In this document: piece after piece, positions 17,776 to 28,330 of the stretch
Position numbering within the stretch: the stretch's first letter is position 1
Layout of the letters: each line of letters starts with the position of its first letter
Source: Hyphomicrobiales bacterium
GTDB lineage: Bacteria; Pseudomonadota; Alphaproteobacteria; Rhizobiales; Beijerinckiaceae
NCBI GenBank assembly: GCA_930633495.1
Contig: CAKNFJ010000001.1
Coordinates: forward strand, 2,167,001-2,231,000
DNA: 64,000 bases
Direction of reading: 5' to 3'
The notes under the pieces: generated by a model
What the model was told of the DNA's origin: nothing
The model's input: the letters and a program-made list of their open reading frames with translations, nothing else
The model's database searches: none
Position numbers and translations under genes: made by a program

Positions 17776-19158
17776 GTGAACAGTCTCCTGATCCCCCCTT
17801 CCGGTTCCGCCGTCCCGATTCACCTCGTCTCCGCGCAGACATGGCCCGGCTATCGCGATCGGCTGCCGCCCGCGCAACGCAACTTCGCCCAGGCTCTCGG
17901 CTTCGGGGCCCGGACCGGCCAGTACTGCGTGCTTCCCGATGCCGACGGTCTTCCGGCGGCGGTCTTCCTCGGCATCGAGGCTGCCGGGCAGCGGCGCGAT
18001 CCCTTCGGGCCCGCGCGCCTGGCCGCCCTGCTGCCCCCTGGCGACTATGTGCTGAGCGGCGAGGTCGACGAGCCGACCCTGGCGACGCTGGGCTGGCTGC
18101 TGCAAGGCTATCGCTTCGATCGCTACCGCAAACCCAATCCGCCCCGCGCGCGCCTGTCGCTGCCGGACGGTGTCGATGGCGACGAGATCAGCCTGATCGC
18201 CGAATCGACGATGCAGGCGCGCGACCTCGTCAACACCCCGGCCAACGAACTGGGGCCCGGAGAGATCGAGGCGGCGATCCGCCGGCTGGCTGCGGAATGC
18301 GGCGCGACGGTCACCAGCATCATCGGGGACGATCTCATCGCGCGGAACTTCCCGATGATCCATGCGGTCGGACGTGCCTCCCCGCGCGCGCCGCGCCTCG
18401 TCGATCTCGTCTGGGGCGATCCGGGCCATCCCAGGATCACGCTGGTCGGCAAGGGCGTCGCCTTCGACACGGGCGGACTCAACCTGAAGCCCGATGCCTC
18501 CATGCTGCTGATGAAGAAGGACATGGGCGGCGCGGCGGCCGCCATCGCGACCGCACGCATGATCATGCTCGCGAAACTGCCCGTGCGGCTGCGCCTGCTG
18601 GTTCCGGCGGTCGAGAACGCCGTGTCCGGAAACGCCTTCCGCCCCGGCGACGTGCTGGCGAGCCGCAAGGGGCTTTCCGTCGAAATCGGCAACACCGACG
18701 CCGAGGGCCGCCTGATCCTGGCCGATGCGCTCGCGCTCGCCGACGAGGAGGCACCGGAATTCCTTGTCGATTTCGCGACCTTGACCGGCGCGGCGCGCAC
18801 CGCTCTCGGGCCGGAGCTGCCGGCGTTCTACACCCATGACGAAGGGCTCGCCGGCGAGATCGCCCGGACCGGCATGACTGTCAACGACCCGGTCTGGCGC
18901 ATGCCGCTCTGGGCGCCCTACGACACGATGCTCGATTCCAAGATCGCCGATGTGAACCATGTCTCCAGCGGCGGTATGGCGGGCTCCGTCACGGCGGCGC
19001 TGTTCCTCAACCGCTTCGTCGAGAAAACGCAGTCGTACGCGCATTTCGACATCTACGCCTGGAATCCCGCGAGCAAGCCCGGCCGGCCGGAAGGTGGCGA
19101 ATGCCAGGGCGCGCGGCTGATCCATGCGCTGGTCAAGCGGTTCTACCCGCCCGGTTAA
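17776..19158 (+). CDS. M17 leucyl aminopeptidase family protein
   Basis: A 460-residue cytosolic dinuclear metallo-aminopeptidase that releases N-terminal amino acids. Metal and catalytic residues are visible: Lys226 and Asp231 in 'GKGVAFDTGGLNLKP', then Asp249 in 'MKKDMGGAA' and the signature 'NTDAEGR' at 306-312. The N-terminal domain is shorter than in PepA. A GTG codon at 17776 is used as start; no closer ATG keeps the N-domain. It is divergent from tadD and probably unrelated to the pilus. Confidence 0.9.
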   Translation: MNSLLIPPSGSAVPIHLVSAQTWPGYRDRLPPAQRNFAQALGFGARTGQYCVLPDADGLPAAVFLGIEAAGQRRDPFGPARLAALLPPGDYVLSGEVDEPTLATLGWLLQGYRFDRYRKPNPPRARLSLPDGVDGDEISLIAESTMQARDLVNTPANELGPGEIEAAIRRLAAECGATVTSIIGDDLIARNFPMIHAVGRASPRAPRLVDLVWGDPGHPRITLVGKGVAFDTGGLNLKPDASMLLMKKDMGGAAAAIATARMIMLAKLPVRLRLLVPAVENAVSGNAFRPGDVLASRKGLSVEIGNTDAEGRLILADALALADEEAPEFLVDFATLTGAARTALGPELPAFYTHDEGLAGEIARTGMTVNDPVWRMPLWAPYDTMLDSKIADVNHVSSGGMAGSVTAALFLNRFVEKTQSYAHFDIYAWNPASKPGRPEGGECQGARLIHALVKRFYPPG

Positions 19159-19205
19159 GGCTGATCGGCAAAGGCGATTGCGGCGCCGCAGCGACGGGAT
19201 AATGA

Positions 19206-19217
19206 TACGGGTCCGTA
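19206..19217. promoter_or_regulatory. Short palindrome before the MarR gene, candidate operator
   Basis: TACGG-GT-CCGTA, a perfect 5-base inverted repeat, 21 bases before the MarR start. MarR proteins commonly bind palindromes near their own start. The repeat is short, so the call is weak. Confidence 0.3.
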
Positions 19218-19238
19218 ACGATCGGGAACCGTGCCTTC

Positions 19239-19592
19239 ATGCCCTTGGAGATCAGGCCTTCGCAGGCGCTCAGACTCTGGCGGCAGGTCCATCTCGATCT
19301 GGTGCGCGACAACGAGGCCGATCTTTCGGCCCGGCAGACGGCGATCCTGCTGACGGTCTATCTGGAGCTGCCGCCGCATACCGTGCGCGGGCTGGCCAAG
19401 CAGCTCGGCGTCACCAAGCCGGTCATCACCCGCGCGCTCGACACCCTCGGCAAGCTCGGGCTGCTGAGCCGCAAGCGCGACGAGGCCGACCGGCGCAATG
19501 TCGTGATCCAGCGCACCGTCGCCGGCGCGCTGGCCGTCGAGCGGCTGGCCGATCTCGTCACCGAGCACGCCAGGGAAATCGGCGCGGGCTGA
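19239..19592 (+). CDS. Small MarR-family transcriptional regulator
   Basis: A 117-residue winged-helix DNA-binding protein. The recognition region 'TVRGLAKQLGVTKPVITRALDTL' is split across about 48-70, followed by the wing 'LLSRKRDEADRRNVVI'. It is shorter than typical MarR proteins (about 140-150) because the C-terminal dimerisation helix is reduced. The ligand is unknown. The NlpC/P60 hydrolase gene begins 44 bases later on the same strand and may be cotranscribed. Confidence 0.85.
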   Translation: MPLEIRPSQALRLWRQVHLDLVRDNEADLSARQTAILLTVYLELPPHTVRGLAKQLGVTKPVITRALDTLGKLGLLSRKRDEADRRNVVIQRTVAGALAVERLADLVTEHAREIGAG

Positions 19593-19636
19593 CGGGAGGT
19601 CTCCCGGCCAGAGCCTCATCAAGGTAGATTGTTCCC

Positions 19637-20491
19637 ATGACGATTCTCGACCGCCGCATCAATGCCTTCCGCCCCGATCTCGCCGCGCGTGCCCTGTCCG
19701 GGCAGGTGGAGGCGGTTCGTTTCGCCGATCCGCAGCAGATGCGCGTCGTCATGGCCTCCGCGCCGCTCCGGCGCGAGCCGCGGCCAGATGCGCCGCTCGA
19801 CACCGAAGCGCTCGCGGGCGAGCTGGCGCATGTCTTCGAACGCGAGGAGGGCTGGGCCTGGGTCCAGCTCGCGGGCGACGGCTATGTGGGGTATATGCCG
19901 GACGATGCGCTGCGGCCGGATATGCCGGCTCCGACGCACCGGGTCTCGGCGCTCAGAACCTTCGTCTATCCCGGCCCCTCGATCAAACTGCCGCCGCTCT
20001 CGGCCCTGTCGCTCGAGGCGGGCGTCGCGGTCGTCGAAGAGAAGGGCGATTTCTCGATTCTCGCCGATGGCGGCCATGTCTTCACGAAGCATCTCGCGCC
20101 GCGCCATCGGCATGCGGCCGATTTCGTCGCCGTCGCCGAGCGTTTCATCGGGGTGCCTTATCTGTGGGGCGGAAAGACCAGTCTCGGGCTCGACTGCTCG
20201 GGATTGACGCAGCTCTCGCTCGCCGCCGCCGGGATCGCCTCGCCGCGCGACTCCGACATGCTGGAAGGCGCGCTCGGCCACCCTGTCGCGCTGCACGAGG
20301 ACCTGTCGGGGCTACGGCGCGGCGATCTGGTGTTCTGGAAGGGCCATGTCGGCATCCTGACCGACCCCGATACGCTGCTCCACGCCAATGGCTACACGAT
20401 GGATGTCCTGCGCGAGCCGCTGCGCGAAGCGCGAGACCGCATCCGCGACAAGAGCTACGGCGCGATCACGAGCGTCAAGCGGCTGGGATAG
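19637..20491 (+). CDS. NlpC/P60 cysteine peptidase with SH3-like domains
   Basis: A 284-residue hydrolase of the peptidoglycan-remodelling type. Two SH3-like segments at about 35-95 and 103-155 precede the NlpC/P60 domain with Cys187 in 'LGLDCSGLTQ', His237 in 'KGHVGIL' and His249 in 'LLHANGY', the catalytic triad. It should cut D-Glu-diaminopimelate or similar links. There is no signal peptide, as in the dipeptidyl-peptidase VI-like group that recycles wall peptides in the cytosol. That role is an inference. Confidence 0.88.
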   Translation: MTILDRRINAFRPDLAARALSGQVEAVRFADPQQMRVVMASAPLRREPRPDAPLDTEALAGELAHVFEREEGWAWVQLAGDGYVGYMPDDALRPDMPAPTHRVSALRTFVYPGPSIKLPPLSALSLEAGVAVVEEKGDFSILADGGHVFTKHLAPRHRHAADFVAVAERFIGVPYLWGGKTSLGLDCSGLTQLSLAAAGIASPRDSDMLEGALGHPVALHEDLSGLRRGDLVFWKGHVGILTDPDTLLHANGYTMDVLREPLREARDRIRDKSYGAITSVKRLG

Positions 20492-20528
20492 AGCGCGAGC
20501 GCATAGCGCTTCGAGCCATCAACCTCCG

Positions 20529-20629
20529 TCATGCTCGGGCTTGACCCGAGCATCTCCCGACCAGAGAGCGATCGAGCCTCTTCTTCCCAGAGATTCCCGG
20601 GTCTCCCTTCGGCCGCCCGGGAATGACGC
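20529..20629. repeat. Double-hairpin intergenic repeat, copy A
   Basis: It starts with GTCATGC and ends with GAATGACG. Hairpin 1: ATGCTCGGG/CCCGAGCAT around CTTGA (20531-20553). Hairpin 2: ATTCCCGGG/CCCGGGAAT (20593-20624). It separates the convergent NlpC and mutS genes and may act as a two-way terminator. Related copies B-E are listed separately. Confidence 0.8.
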
Positions 20630-20647
20630 GCAGCCGAGGCCGGAGCC

Positions 20648-23371
20648 TCAGCCCAGCCCCTTCAACCTGTAAAGCGCTTCCAGCGCCTCCCGTGGCGTCA
20701 TCTCGTCCGGCTCGATCCCGGCCAGCGCCTCGCGCAGGCTGTCCGGTTCGCCTTCGGGAACAGCCGGTGCCGGCCGGCGCTGCGGCACGGCGAAGAGCGG
20801 GAGATCGTCGACCAGCGAAGCGACCGGCTTCTCGCGCTCCGTCTTTTCCAGCTCGCCCAGAATCGCGCGGGCGCGCTCGACCACGGCCGGCGGCAGCCCG
20901 GCGAGCTTGGCGACCTGGATGCCGTAGGAGCGGTCCGCCGCACCCGGCACGACCTCGTGCAGGAAGACGACCTCGCCCTTCCATTCGGTAACGCGCACTG
21001 TCGCGTTGGCGACGCGGTCGAGGCGATCCGCCAACGCCGTCAGCTCGTGATAATGCGTCGCGAACAGGCTGCGGCAGCGGTTGACCTCGTGCAGGTTCTC
21101 GATCGCGGCCCAGGCAATGGAGAGGCCGTCGAACGTCGCCGTGCCACGGCCGATCTCGTCGAGGATGACCAGTGCGCGCGGCCCGGCCTGATTGAGGATC
21201 GCGGCGGTCTCGACCATCTCGACCATGAAGGTCGAGCGCCCGCGAGCCAGATCGTCGGCAGCGCCGACGCGCGAGAACAGCCGGTCGACAATGCCGATAT
21301 GGGCGCGCGCGGCCGGCACGAAGGAGCCCATCTGAGCCAGCACCGCGATCAGCGCGTTCTGACGCAGGAAAGTCGATTTACCGGCCATGTTCGGGCCGGT
21401 GATCAGGCAGATACGCCCGCCCTTGGCATCCGTGCCCGGCGGCGACAGCTCCGTATCATTGGCGACGAAGGGCTTGCCGTCGCGTTTCAGCGCCGCTTCG
21501 ACCACGGCATGGCGGCCGCGCTCGATGGTGAAAGCGACACCTTCATCGATCTGTGGGCGGCTCCAGCCCTCGCGCGTGGCGAGATCGGCGAGCGCGGCGG
21601 CGACATCGACCTCGGCCAGGGCCAGGGCAGCGGCCTTGATCGGTTCCGCCTGGGCCAGCACCGCCTCGCTCAGCGCCGAGAAGATCGCCAGTTCCAGCTT
21701 GAGGGCCCGGTCGGCGGCGGAGGCGATCTTGGCCTCCAGCTCGCCGAGCTCGACCGAGGAGAAGCGCATCGCATCCGACATGGTCTGGCGATGCACGAAG
21801 GTCGCGCGCCAGGGCTCCTTCAGGAACTCCTCGCCCATCGCCTGCGGCACCTCGACGAAATAGCCGAGCATGGCGTTGTGCTTGATGCGCAGCGTGCGGC
21901 AGCCGGTCTCGGCGGCGTAGCGCGCCTGCAGCTGGGCGATGACCTTGCGCGAATCGATCTGGAGCAGGCGAAGCTCGTCGAGCGCCGGGTCGTGCCCCTC
22001 GCGGACGAAGCGCCCATCGCGGCGATTAAGCGGCAGTTCGTCGGCCAGCGTCGCGTTGAGGCGAACCGGCAGGTCGGGGTCGCTCTCGCCGAGTGCCCGC
22101 ATGGCGCGCGCCAGCTCGACAGGCAGTTCGCCACGCCGGACGAGGACGGCGGCGATAGCGCGGGCGGCATCGAGCCCCGCGCCGAGCGCCGCGAGGTCAC
22201 GGGGGCCGCCGCGATCGAGCGAGAGCCGCGCCAGGGCGCGGGCGACATCCGGCACCTTCTCCAGAGCCTGCCGCAGATCCTCGCGCAATGTGCCGTCGGC
22301 CGCGAGGAACGCGACCGCGTCATGGCGGGCCGCGATCGCCACCGGGTCGGTCAGCGGGCCGGCGAGACGCTCGGCCAGCAGGCGCGCGCCGCCGGGCGTG
22401 ACCGTGCGGTCGATGGTGGCGAGCAGGCTACCCTGCCGTTCTCCACCGAGCGTGCGCGTCAGTTCGAGATTGGCGCGGGTCGCCGCGTCGATCAGCATCG
22501 TCGCCGAGCCGGAATCGCGCACCGGCGGCGACAGCGGGGGGCGAGCGCCGAGCTGGGTGCGCTCGACATAAGCGAGCGCCGCGCCGGCCGCCGCGATCTC
22601 GGCGCGGCTGAAGGCGCCGAAGGCGTCGAGCGTGGCGACGCCGAAGAACTCCTTCAGGCGGCGCTCGGCCGAGGCGGCGTCGAGCCCCTCGCGCGCCAGC
22701 GGGGTCACCGGAATCGCGATCTCGCGCCAGAATTCCTTGAGCTCGGGATCGTCATGGATCGCGTCGGGGCAGACGATCTCGCGCGGCTCCAGCCGCGAGA
22801 ATTCGATGGCGAGCCGTTCCTGCGGCGTCTCCATGACCGTGAAGCGGCCGGTCGAGATGTCGATGGCGGCGATGCCGTAGAGGGCCGCGGCCTCGCCGGT
22901 CTTGCGGCGCGCGACCGCGACGAGAAGGCTCGCACGGCCGGGTTCGAGCAGGCGCTCCTCGGTGATGGTGCCGGGCGTGACCAAGCGCACGACGTCGCGC
23001 TTCACCACCGATTTATTGCCGCGCTTCTTGGCCTCGGCCGGGTCCTCGGTCTGCTCGCAGACGGCGACACGGTGGCCGGCGGCGATCAGGCGCTGGAGAT
23101 AGTCGTCGGCGCGCTCGACCGGCACGCCGCACATCGGGATGTCGTCGCCCTGGTGCTTGCCGCGCTTGGTCAGCACGATGCCGAGCGTGCGCGAGGCGAT
23201 CTCGGCGTCGGTGAAGAACAGCTCGTAGAAATCGCCCATCCGGTAGAACAGCAGGCAGTCCGGATTGGCGGCCTTGATCTCGATATATTGCGCCATCATC
23301 GGCGTGACGCGCTCCGCGGCGGCAGCCGGCGCGGCGGAAGGGGCGATCTCGGAGAAAGGACTGTGGCGCAT
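20648..23371 (-). CDS. mutS: DNA mismatch repair protein MutS
   Basis: A 907-residue mismatch-recognition ATPase. Domain I carries the mismatch-reading motif '[14 protein letters not shown]' (Phe-x-Glu type) at about 30-45; connector, lever and clamp domains follow; the ATPase has Walker A '[13 protein letters not shown]' near 650-660 and Walker B '[17 protein letters not shown]'. The C-terminal end shows the short helix region ending '[10 protein letters not shown]'. Start at 23371 (MRHSPFSE); a longer frame upstream would overlap the divergent receptor gene's control region. It is not linked to mutL here. Confidence 0.96.
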   Translation of the reverse strand: MRHSPFSEIAPSAAPAAAAERVTPMMAQYIEIKAANPDCLLFYRMGDFYELFFTDAEIASRTLGIVLTKRGKHQGDDIPMCGVPVERADDYLQRLIAAGHRVAVCEQTEDPAEAKKRGNKSVVKRDVVRLVTPGTITEERLLEPGRASLLVAVARRKTGEAAALYGIAAIDISTGRFTVMETPQERLAIEFSRLEPREIVCPDAIHDDPELKEFWREIAIPVTPLAREGLDAASAERRLKEFFGVATLDAFGAFSRAEIAAAGAALAYVERTQLGARPPLSPPVRDSGSATMLIDAATRANLELTRTLGGERQGSLLATIDRTVTPGGARLLAERLAGPLTDPVAIAARHDAVAFLAADGTLREDLRQALEKVPDVARALARLSLDRGGPRDLAALGAGLDAARAIAAVLVRRGELPVELARAMRALGESDPDLPVRLNATLADELPLNRRDGRFVREGHDPALDELRLLQIDSRKVIAQLQARYAAETGCRTLRIKHNAMLGYFVEVPQAMGEEFLKEPWRATFVHRQTMSDAMRFSSVELGELEAKIASAADRALKLELAIFSALSEAVLAQAEPIKAAALALAEVDVAAALADLATREGWSRPQIDEGVAFTIERGRHAVVEAALKRDGKPFVANDTELSPPGTDAKGGRICLITGPNMAGKSTFLRQNALIAVLAQMGSFVPAARAHIGIVDRLFSRVGAADDLARGRSTFMVEMVETAAILNQAGPRALVILDEIGRGTATFDGLSIAWAAIENLHEVNRCRSLFATHYHELTALADRLDRVANATVRVTEWKGEVVFLHEVVPGAADRSYGIQVAKLAGLPPAVVERARAILGELEKTEREKPVASLVDDLPLFAVPQRRPAPAVPEGEPDSLREALAGIEPDEMTPREALEALYRLKGLG

Positions 23372-23474
23372 CGGCCGGCACGCTAGCAAAATGCGCCGCC
23401 AAGGCCATCCGTTAGGACGGCTTTCAACAATTGAAAGCACGGTCGCACGGCCCTATCGGCCCAAGGTCTCGCCC

Positions 23475-25301
23475 GTGCTGTTGATCAATCTCGCGGAAAG
23501 TCTGTTCTTCCTGCTTCTGGCGGGGCTGCTCCTGACCGTCGCCACGCCGCAGATCGGAGAGCGGGCCTGGCTACGGCAGGTGATCGTCGGCATCCTCTTC
23601 GCCGCCGGCGCTCTCGTCAGCATGGGCAATCCCTTCGAGATCATGCCCGGTCTCGTCGTCGATTCGCGCAACAGCTTCGCCATCCTCGCCGGCCCCGTTG
23701 GCGGCCCCGGTGCAGCGGCGCTGACCGCCGCGCCGCTCGTCGTGATGCGCTACCTGACCGGCGGCGTCGGCATGGTGACGGGCATCACCGGCATCGTCAT
23801 CCGCGCCGCGATCGGCATCGTCTATGCCGTCTGGCTGAGCCGGCGGCGCAAGCCCCTCGGGATCGGCGATCTCTTCGCGCTCAGCCTGATCGATACGCTC
23901 TGCCTGCTCGCTTCCACCGCTTTAATCCCCGGGGAAGCGGGAGAGCGCTTCCTGCGCGAGGCCGTGCCGGTGATGATCCTGGTCAGCACGGTCGGCATCT
24001 TCCTCACCGGCATCGTCGTCATCAACGACCGCGAGCGGCGCGAAACCGCCTATCGGCTGCGGACGCTGATCGATCGCGCCCCCGGCACGCTCTATCAACG
24101 GATCGTCCGGCCGGACGGGGCCATGTCCTACCGCTTCGCCTCCTTCGGCATCGACAAGCTGCTCGGCATCAGCAAGGAGCAGGTCGAGCGCGACCCCGAG
24201 ACCTGGCTCGGCAAGCTCTTTGCCGAGGACCGCGCCCGCTTCGAGCAGTTGCGGAGGGAACAGCAGGAAAACGAGACCCTCTGGCGTTTCGAGGGCCGTT
24301 ATCATGCTCCCGACGGCGGCACCGTCTGGCTGCGCAGCGAATCGACCAAGCGCCGGCTCGCCGACGGGACGCTGATCTGGGACGGCATCCTGCTCGACAT
24401 CACCGCGGAAAAGACGCTGGAGACCCGCCGCGGCGAGATCGAAACCCTGCGCAAGACGGCGCTGGACGAGCTTGCCGGCGATCTGGAGCACACCGTCGGC
24501 AAGGCTCTCTGCGATGTCAGCGCCTCGATGCGCGGCATGCACGACGCCGCGAGCCAGATGGTGATGGACGCCACCAAGACGACGCAACGGGCCGAAAGCG
24601 TGACCCGCGAGGCGGAGAGCGCATCCCGGCGCGTCGGCAATCTCGCGACAGCGGCGGAGGAGATCGAGGCCTCGATCCGGGAGCTGACGCGCCAGACGCG
24701 CCATGCCGACGAGACGGTCCGCGCCGCCGCATCTTACGTCCGCAGCACCCGCAGCGACGTCGCGGGCCTGACGGCAGCCGCCGACAAGGTCCGTGCCGTG
24801 CTCGACTTCATCGAGGAGATCGCGGCCCGCACCAATCTGCTCGCGCTGAACGCCACGATCGAAGCGGCACGCGCCGGCGCTGCCGGCCGGGGCTTCGCCG
24901 TCGTGGCCGGCGAGGTGAAATCGCTGGCGGAGCAGACCCAGAAGGCGACACGCGACATCGCCGAGACCCTGGCCGATATTCGCGGAGCCGCCGCGACCGC
25001 CTTCGAGGCCGTGGCCCATATCGAAGGCACGATGACGACGATCGAGGAGACATCCGGTGCGATCGCCACCGTCGTCAGCCGCCAGGCCGACATCGCCTCG
25101 ACCATCGCCGCCGACGCGCAGGCCGTCGCGATCAGCGCCGATGCCGTCACCGCCAATGTCGGCGCGGTCGGCAGCGAGGTTCGCGTCACCGGCGAAGCCG
25201 CGATCGGGGTGGCAGAGGCCGCGCGGAAGGTCGACGAGCAGACCGAAGCGCTGGACCGCTATGTCGGCGAGTTCGCCCGCAGCGTGCGCAACCGCTTCTA
25301 G
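23475..25301 (+). CDS. 5TM (LytS-type) - PAS - methyl-accepting signalling protein
   Basis: About 608 residues from a GTG at 23475, with AAGG 8 bases upstream. Residues about 1-185 form five or more membrane helices with the 5TMR-LytS signature '[18 protein letters not shown]'. A PAS domain follows (about 200-320, '[15 protein letters not shown]' and the PAC end '[12 protein letters not shown]'), then the chemotaxis signalling hairpin '[17 protein letters not shown]'. No HAMP domain or periplasmic sensor is visible. It probably senses a membrane or internal signal and talks to a CheA/CheW array, or works without taxis. Confidence 0.82.
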   Translation: MLLINLAESLFFLLLAGLLLTVATPQIGERAWLRQVIVGILFAAGALVSMGNPFEIMPGLVVDSRNSFAILAGPVGGPGAAALTAAPLVVMRYLTGGVGMVTGITGIVIRAAIGIVYAVWLSRRRKPLGIGDLFALSLIDTLCLLASTALIPGEAGERFLREAVPVMILVSTVGIFLTGIVVINDRERRETAYRLRTLIDRAPGTLYQRIVRPDGAMSYRFASFGIDKLLGISKEQVERDPETWLGKLFAEDRARFEQLRREQQENETLWRFEGRYHAPDGGTVWLRSESTKRRLADGTLIWDGILLDITAEKTLETRRGEIETLRKTALDELAGDLEHTVGKALCDVSASMRGMHDAASQMVMDATKTTQRAESVTREAESASRRVGNLATAAEEIEASIRELTRQTRHADETVRAAASYVRSTRSDVAGLTAAADKVRAVLDFIEEIAARTNLLALNATIEAARAGAAGRGFAVVAGEVKSLAEQTQKATRDIAETLADIRGAAATAFEAVAHIEGTMTTIEETSGAIATVVSRQADIASTIAADAQAVAISADAVTANVGAVGSEVRVTGEAAIGVAEAARKVDEQTEALDRYVGEFARSVRNRF

Positions 25302-25461
25302 AGACTGCCGGATCGCCCGGTTCCGCAGGAGATCGCAGGTCCCGGCATCCGCGCCATCGTCTTCGGCAAGAGTTCTGTGACGCAGTCCTCGCTTGTGATC
25401 TGCGGGCGCGCAGCCTTATGGTCAGTTCCCCCTGAGGAAACGCACAAGAAAAGACGCATCG

Positions 25462-27747
25462 ATGAACGACCGCACCAAAACCAAGAGAACCCGCCCGACC
25501 TTCACGGACCAGGAGGCCCTGCTGTTCCATTCGCAGGGGCGGCCGGGCAAGCTCGAGGTGGTGCCGACCAAGCCGATGGCGACACAGCGGGACCTCTCGC
25601 TGGCCTATTCGCCGGGCGTGGCCGTTCCGGTGCTGGCGATCGCGGAGGATCCGTCGCGGGCCTATGACTACACCACCCGCTCGAACCTCGTGGCCGTGAT
25701 CTCGAACGGCACGGCGATCCTCGGCCTCGGCAATCTCGGGGCGCTGGCCTCGAAGCCGGTGATGGAGGGCAAATCCGTCCTGTTCAAGCGCTTCGCCGAC
25801 GTCGACTCGATCGACCTCGAAGTCGACACCGAGGACCCGGAAAAGTTCATCGACGCGGTGCGCTATCTCGGCCCCTCTTTCGGCGGCATCAATCTCGAGG
25901 ACATCAAGGCCCCGGAATGCTTCATCATCGAGCAGCGCCTGCGCGAGCTGATGGACATCCCGGTCTTTCATGACGACCAGCACGGCACCGCGATCATCGC
26001 CGCCGCCGGCCTGATCAATGCGCTCGACCTGACCGAGCGCGACATCAAGTCGACCAAGCTCGTCATCAACGGCGCCGGCGCCGCGGCCATTGCCTGCATC
26101 GAGCTGCTGAAGGCGATGGGCTTCAAGCCTGACAACGTCATCCTCTGCGACACCAAGGGCGTGATCTACCAGGGCCGCACCGAGGGCATGAACCAGTGGA
26201 AGTCGGCCCATGCCGCCATCACCGACCGGCGCACGCTGGCGCAGGCGCTGGAGGGTGCCGACGCCTTCTTCGGCCTGTCGCAGAAGGGAGCGGTGACTCC
26301 GGACATGGTCGCCGCGATGGCGCCGAACCCGATCATCTTCGCCATGGCCAATCCCGATCCGGAGATCACGCCGGAAGAGGTCGCGGCGGTGCGCGACGAC
26401 GCCATCATGGCGACGGGCCGCTCCGACTACCCCAATCAGGTCAATAACGTCCTCGGCTTCCCCTTCATCTTCCGCGGCGCGCTCGACGTGCGCGCGACCA
26501 CGATCAACATGGAGATGAAGATCGCGGCGGCGGAATCGCTGGCCATGCTCGCCCGCGAGGACGTGCCGGACGAGGTTGCCGCCGCCTATCAGGGCGCCCG
26601 GCCGCGCTACGGCAAGGAATACATCATCCCGGTGCCGTTCGATCCGCGGCTGATCCAGGTCGTGCCGGCCGCCGTCGCCAAGGCAGCGATGGAATCCGGC
26701 GTCGCCGGCAAGCCGATCGTCGACATGACGGCCTACAGGGCGCAGCTCTCGGCCCGGCGCGATCCCATCGCCGGAACGCTGAACCGCATCTTCGAGCGGG
26801 TGAAGCGCTATCCGAAGCGCGTCGTCTTCGCCGAGGGCGAGGAAGAGCAGGTCATTCGCGCCGCAGCCTCCTTCGTCAACCAGGAGCTCGGCCAGGCCAT
26901 CCTCGTCGGCCGCGAGGACCGCATCTACGAAACAGCGACCTTCCTCGGCGTCGATCTCGATGCCAAGGGCATCAGCGTGCAGAACGCCCGGCTCTCGCAC
27001 CGCAACCCCGCCTATGCGCAATATCTCTACGAGCGGCTGCAACGGCAGGGCTATCTCTTCCGCGACTGCCAGCGCCTGATCAACCAGGACCGCAACCATT
27101 TCGCCGCGGCGATGGTGGCGCTGGGCGATGCCGATGCGATGGTGACGGGCGTGACCCGAAACTACTCGATCGCCCTGGAGGAGGTGCGCCGCGTCATCGA
27201 CGAGAAGCCGGGTCACCGGGTGATCGGCGTCTCGATCGTGATCTCGCGCGACCGCACCGTGCTCGTCGCCGACACCGCGATCACCGAGATGCCGACCGCG
27301 CGGCAACTGTCGGAGATTGCGATCGAGGCAGCGGGCGTCGGACGCAGGCTCGGCTACGAGCCGAGGGTGGCGATGCTCGCCTTCTCGAGCTTCGGGCACC
27401 CGGCCGGGGAACGTTCGGAGAAGGTGCGCGAAGCCGTAGCGCTGCTCGACGCGCAGCGCGTCGACTTCGAGTATGACGGCGAGATGGCGGCCGATGTCGC
27501 GCTCAACCGCGAGGTGATGAGCCAGTACCCGTTCTGCCGCCTCTCCGGGCCGGCGAACGTACTGGTGATGCCGGCTTTCCATTCGGCCTCGATCTCGACG
27601 AAGCTCCTGCAGGAGCTGGGCGGCGCGACCGTCATCGGCCCGCTGATCGTCGGCCTCGACAAGCCGATCCAGATCGTGCCGCTCGGCGCGAAGGATTCCG
27701 ACATCGTCAACATGGCGGCGCTCGCCGCCTTCAACATCGGCGGATAA
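25462..27747 (+). CDS. maeB: NADP-dependent malic enzyme with phosphotransacetylase-like domain
   Basis: A 761-residue enzyme converting malate to pyruvate and CO2 with NADPH formation. The malic domain (about 20-170) shows 'YSPGVAVP' and '[10 protein letters not shown]'; the NAD-binding domain (about 180-425) has '[16 protein letters not shown]'; the C-terminal half (about 440-761) is a phosphotransacetylase-like regulatory domain, normal for the alphaproteobacterial MaeB type and probably without transferase activity. Start at 25462 with GAAAAGA nearby. The 160-base upstream region contains no other gene. Confidence 0.95.
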   Translation: MNDRTKTKRTRPTFTDQEALLFHSQGRPGKLEVVPTKPMATQRDLSLAYSPGVAVPVLAIAEDPSRAYDYTTRSNLVAVISNGTAILGLGNLGALASKPVMEGKSVLFKRFADVDSIDLEVDTEDPEKFIDAVRYLGPSFGGINLEDIKAPECFIIEQRLRELMDIPVFHDDQHGTAIIAAAGLINALDLTERDIKSTKLVINGAGAAAIACIELLKAMGFKPDNVILCDTKGVIYQGRTEGMNQWKSAHAAITDRRTLAQALEGADAFFGLSQKGAVTPDMVAAMAPNPIIFAMANPDPEITPEEVAAVRDDAIMATGRSDYPNQVNNVLGFPFIFRGALDVRATTINMEMKIAAAESLAMLAREDVPDEVAAAYQGARPRYGKEYIIPVPFDPRLIQVVPAAVAKAAMESGVAGKPIVDMTAYRAQLSARRDPIAGTLNRIFERVKRYPKRVVFAEGEEEQVIRAAASFVNQELGQAILVGREDRIYETATFLGVDLDAKGISVQNARLSHRNPAYAQYLYERLQRQGYLFRDCQRLINQDRNHFAAAMVALGDADAMVTGVTRNYSIALEEVRRVIDEKPGHRVIGVSIVISRDRTVLVADTAITEMPTARQLSEIAIEAAGVGRRLGYEPRVAMLAFSSFGHPAGERSEKVREAVALLDAQRVDFEYDGEMAADVALNREVMSQYPFCRLSGPANVLVMPAFHSASISTKLLQELGGATVIGPLIVGLDKPIQIVPLGAKDSDIVNMAALAAFNIGG

Positions 27748-27770
27748 GTCAGAACGCGCCTGCTCGCTCT

Positions 27771-27863
27771 CGTCATGCTCGCCCTTGTGGCGAGCATCCA
27801 CGCTTTGAACACCGTCCTCGACAAAGGAAGACGTGGATGGTCGGGACAAGCCCGACCATGACG
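27771..27863. repeat. Double-hairpin intergenic repeat, copy B
   Basis: It begins CGTCAT and ends ATGACG. Hairpin 1: ATGCTCGCC/GGCGAGCAT (27775-27797). Inner arms: TCCACG/CGTGGA (27797-27802 and 27832-27837). Hairpin 2: ATGGTCGGG/CCCGACCAT around ACAAG (27837-27859). It lies between convergent maeB and the small basic gene. Confidence 0.8.
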
Positions 27864-27869
27864 AGGGCG

Positions 27870-28172
27870 TCAGGGCGCGTTTTTCCGGCGTGTCTCGGCC
27901 GCCTTCCGGGCCGAGGCGGAGCGTTCGGCTTTCGGGCGCGCGGCCGAGGCCGCGCCACCGAGCCGCCCGCCACGCTTGGCCGAAACATTGGTATCCGGCC
28001 TGCCCCGGCCGGAACCCGATTTGTTGCCCCCGCCGCTCTCCTTGTTGACCGTGGCCCAGGCACGGCGCTCGGCCTCGTCATGCGGAACGCCACGTTCCTC
28101 GTAGCTGTCCTCGATATGTTCGGCCTTGCGCTTCTGCTTGTCGGTGTAGGCGGATTTGTCTCCACGCGGCAT
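27870..28172 (-). CDS. Small basic protein of the family often annotated 'plasmid stabilization protein'
   Basis: A 100-residue, very hydrophilic, Lys/Arg-rich protein. The N-terminal half 'KQKRKAEHIEDSYEERG' and 'AERRAWATVNKESGGG' match a family often labelled plasmid stabilization protein, a name with little experimental support. The C-terminal half is an Ala/Ser/Arg/Lys tail that looks disordered and could bind nucleic acid. AGGAGG precedes the ATG. It is chromosomal here and has no toxin partner; a stress or nucleoid role is only speculation. Confidence 0.8.
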   Translation of the reverse strand: MPRGDKSAYTDKQKRKAEHIEDSYEERGVPHDEAERRAWATVNKESGGGNKSGSGRGRPDTNVSAKRGGRLGGAASAARPKAERSASARKAAETRRKNAP

Positions 28173-28330
28173 GGTCGGGCCCTCCTGCGAAGCTCAGCGG
28201 TGAACGCCGGTGCGGCGCCGCTGTTCCCACCCGGGCGATCGGCACGACCCGTTCAGCTTGAGTTCATTTTCGCGCCATCAGGTTCGATGCCGGAGGCCGG
28301 AAAACCGGCCCTGGGGGAACAAACGCAACC

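Noticed and set aside
20957..23386. Long plus-strand frame opposite mutS
   Set aside because: It mirrors MutS codons and has no start signal or recognised domain; MutS motifs on the minus strand are complete.
25186..27849. Long minus-strand frame opposite malic enzyme
   Set aside because: Shadow of maeB codons; low-complexity Asp/Gly/Arg/His composition and no ribosome site.
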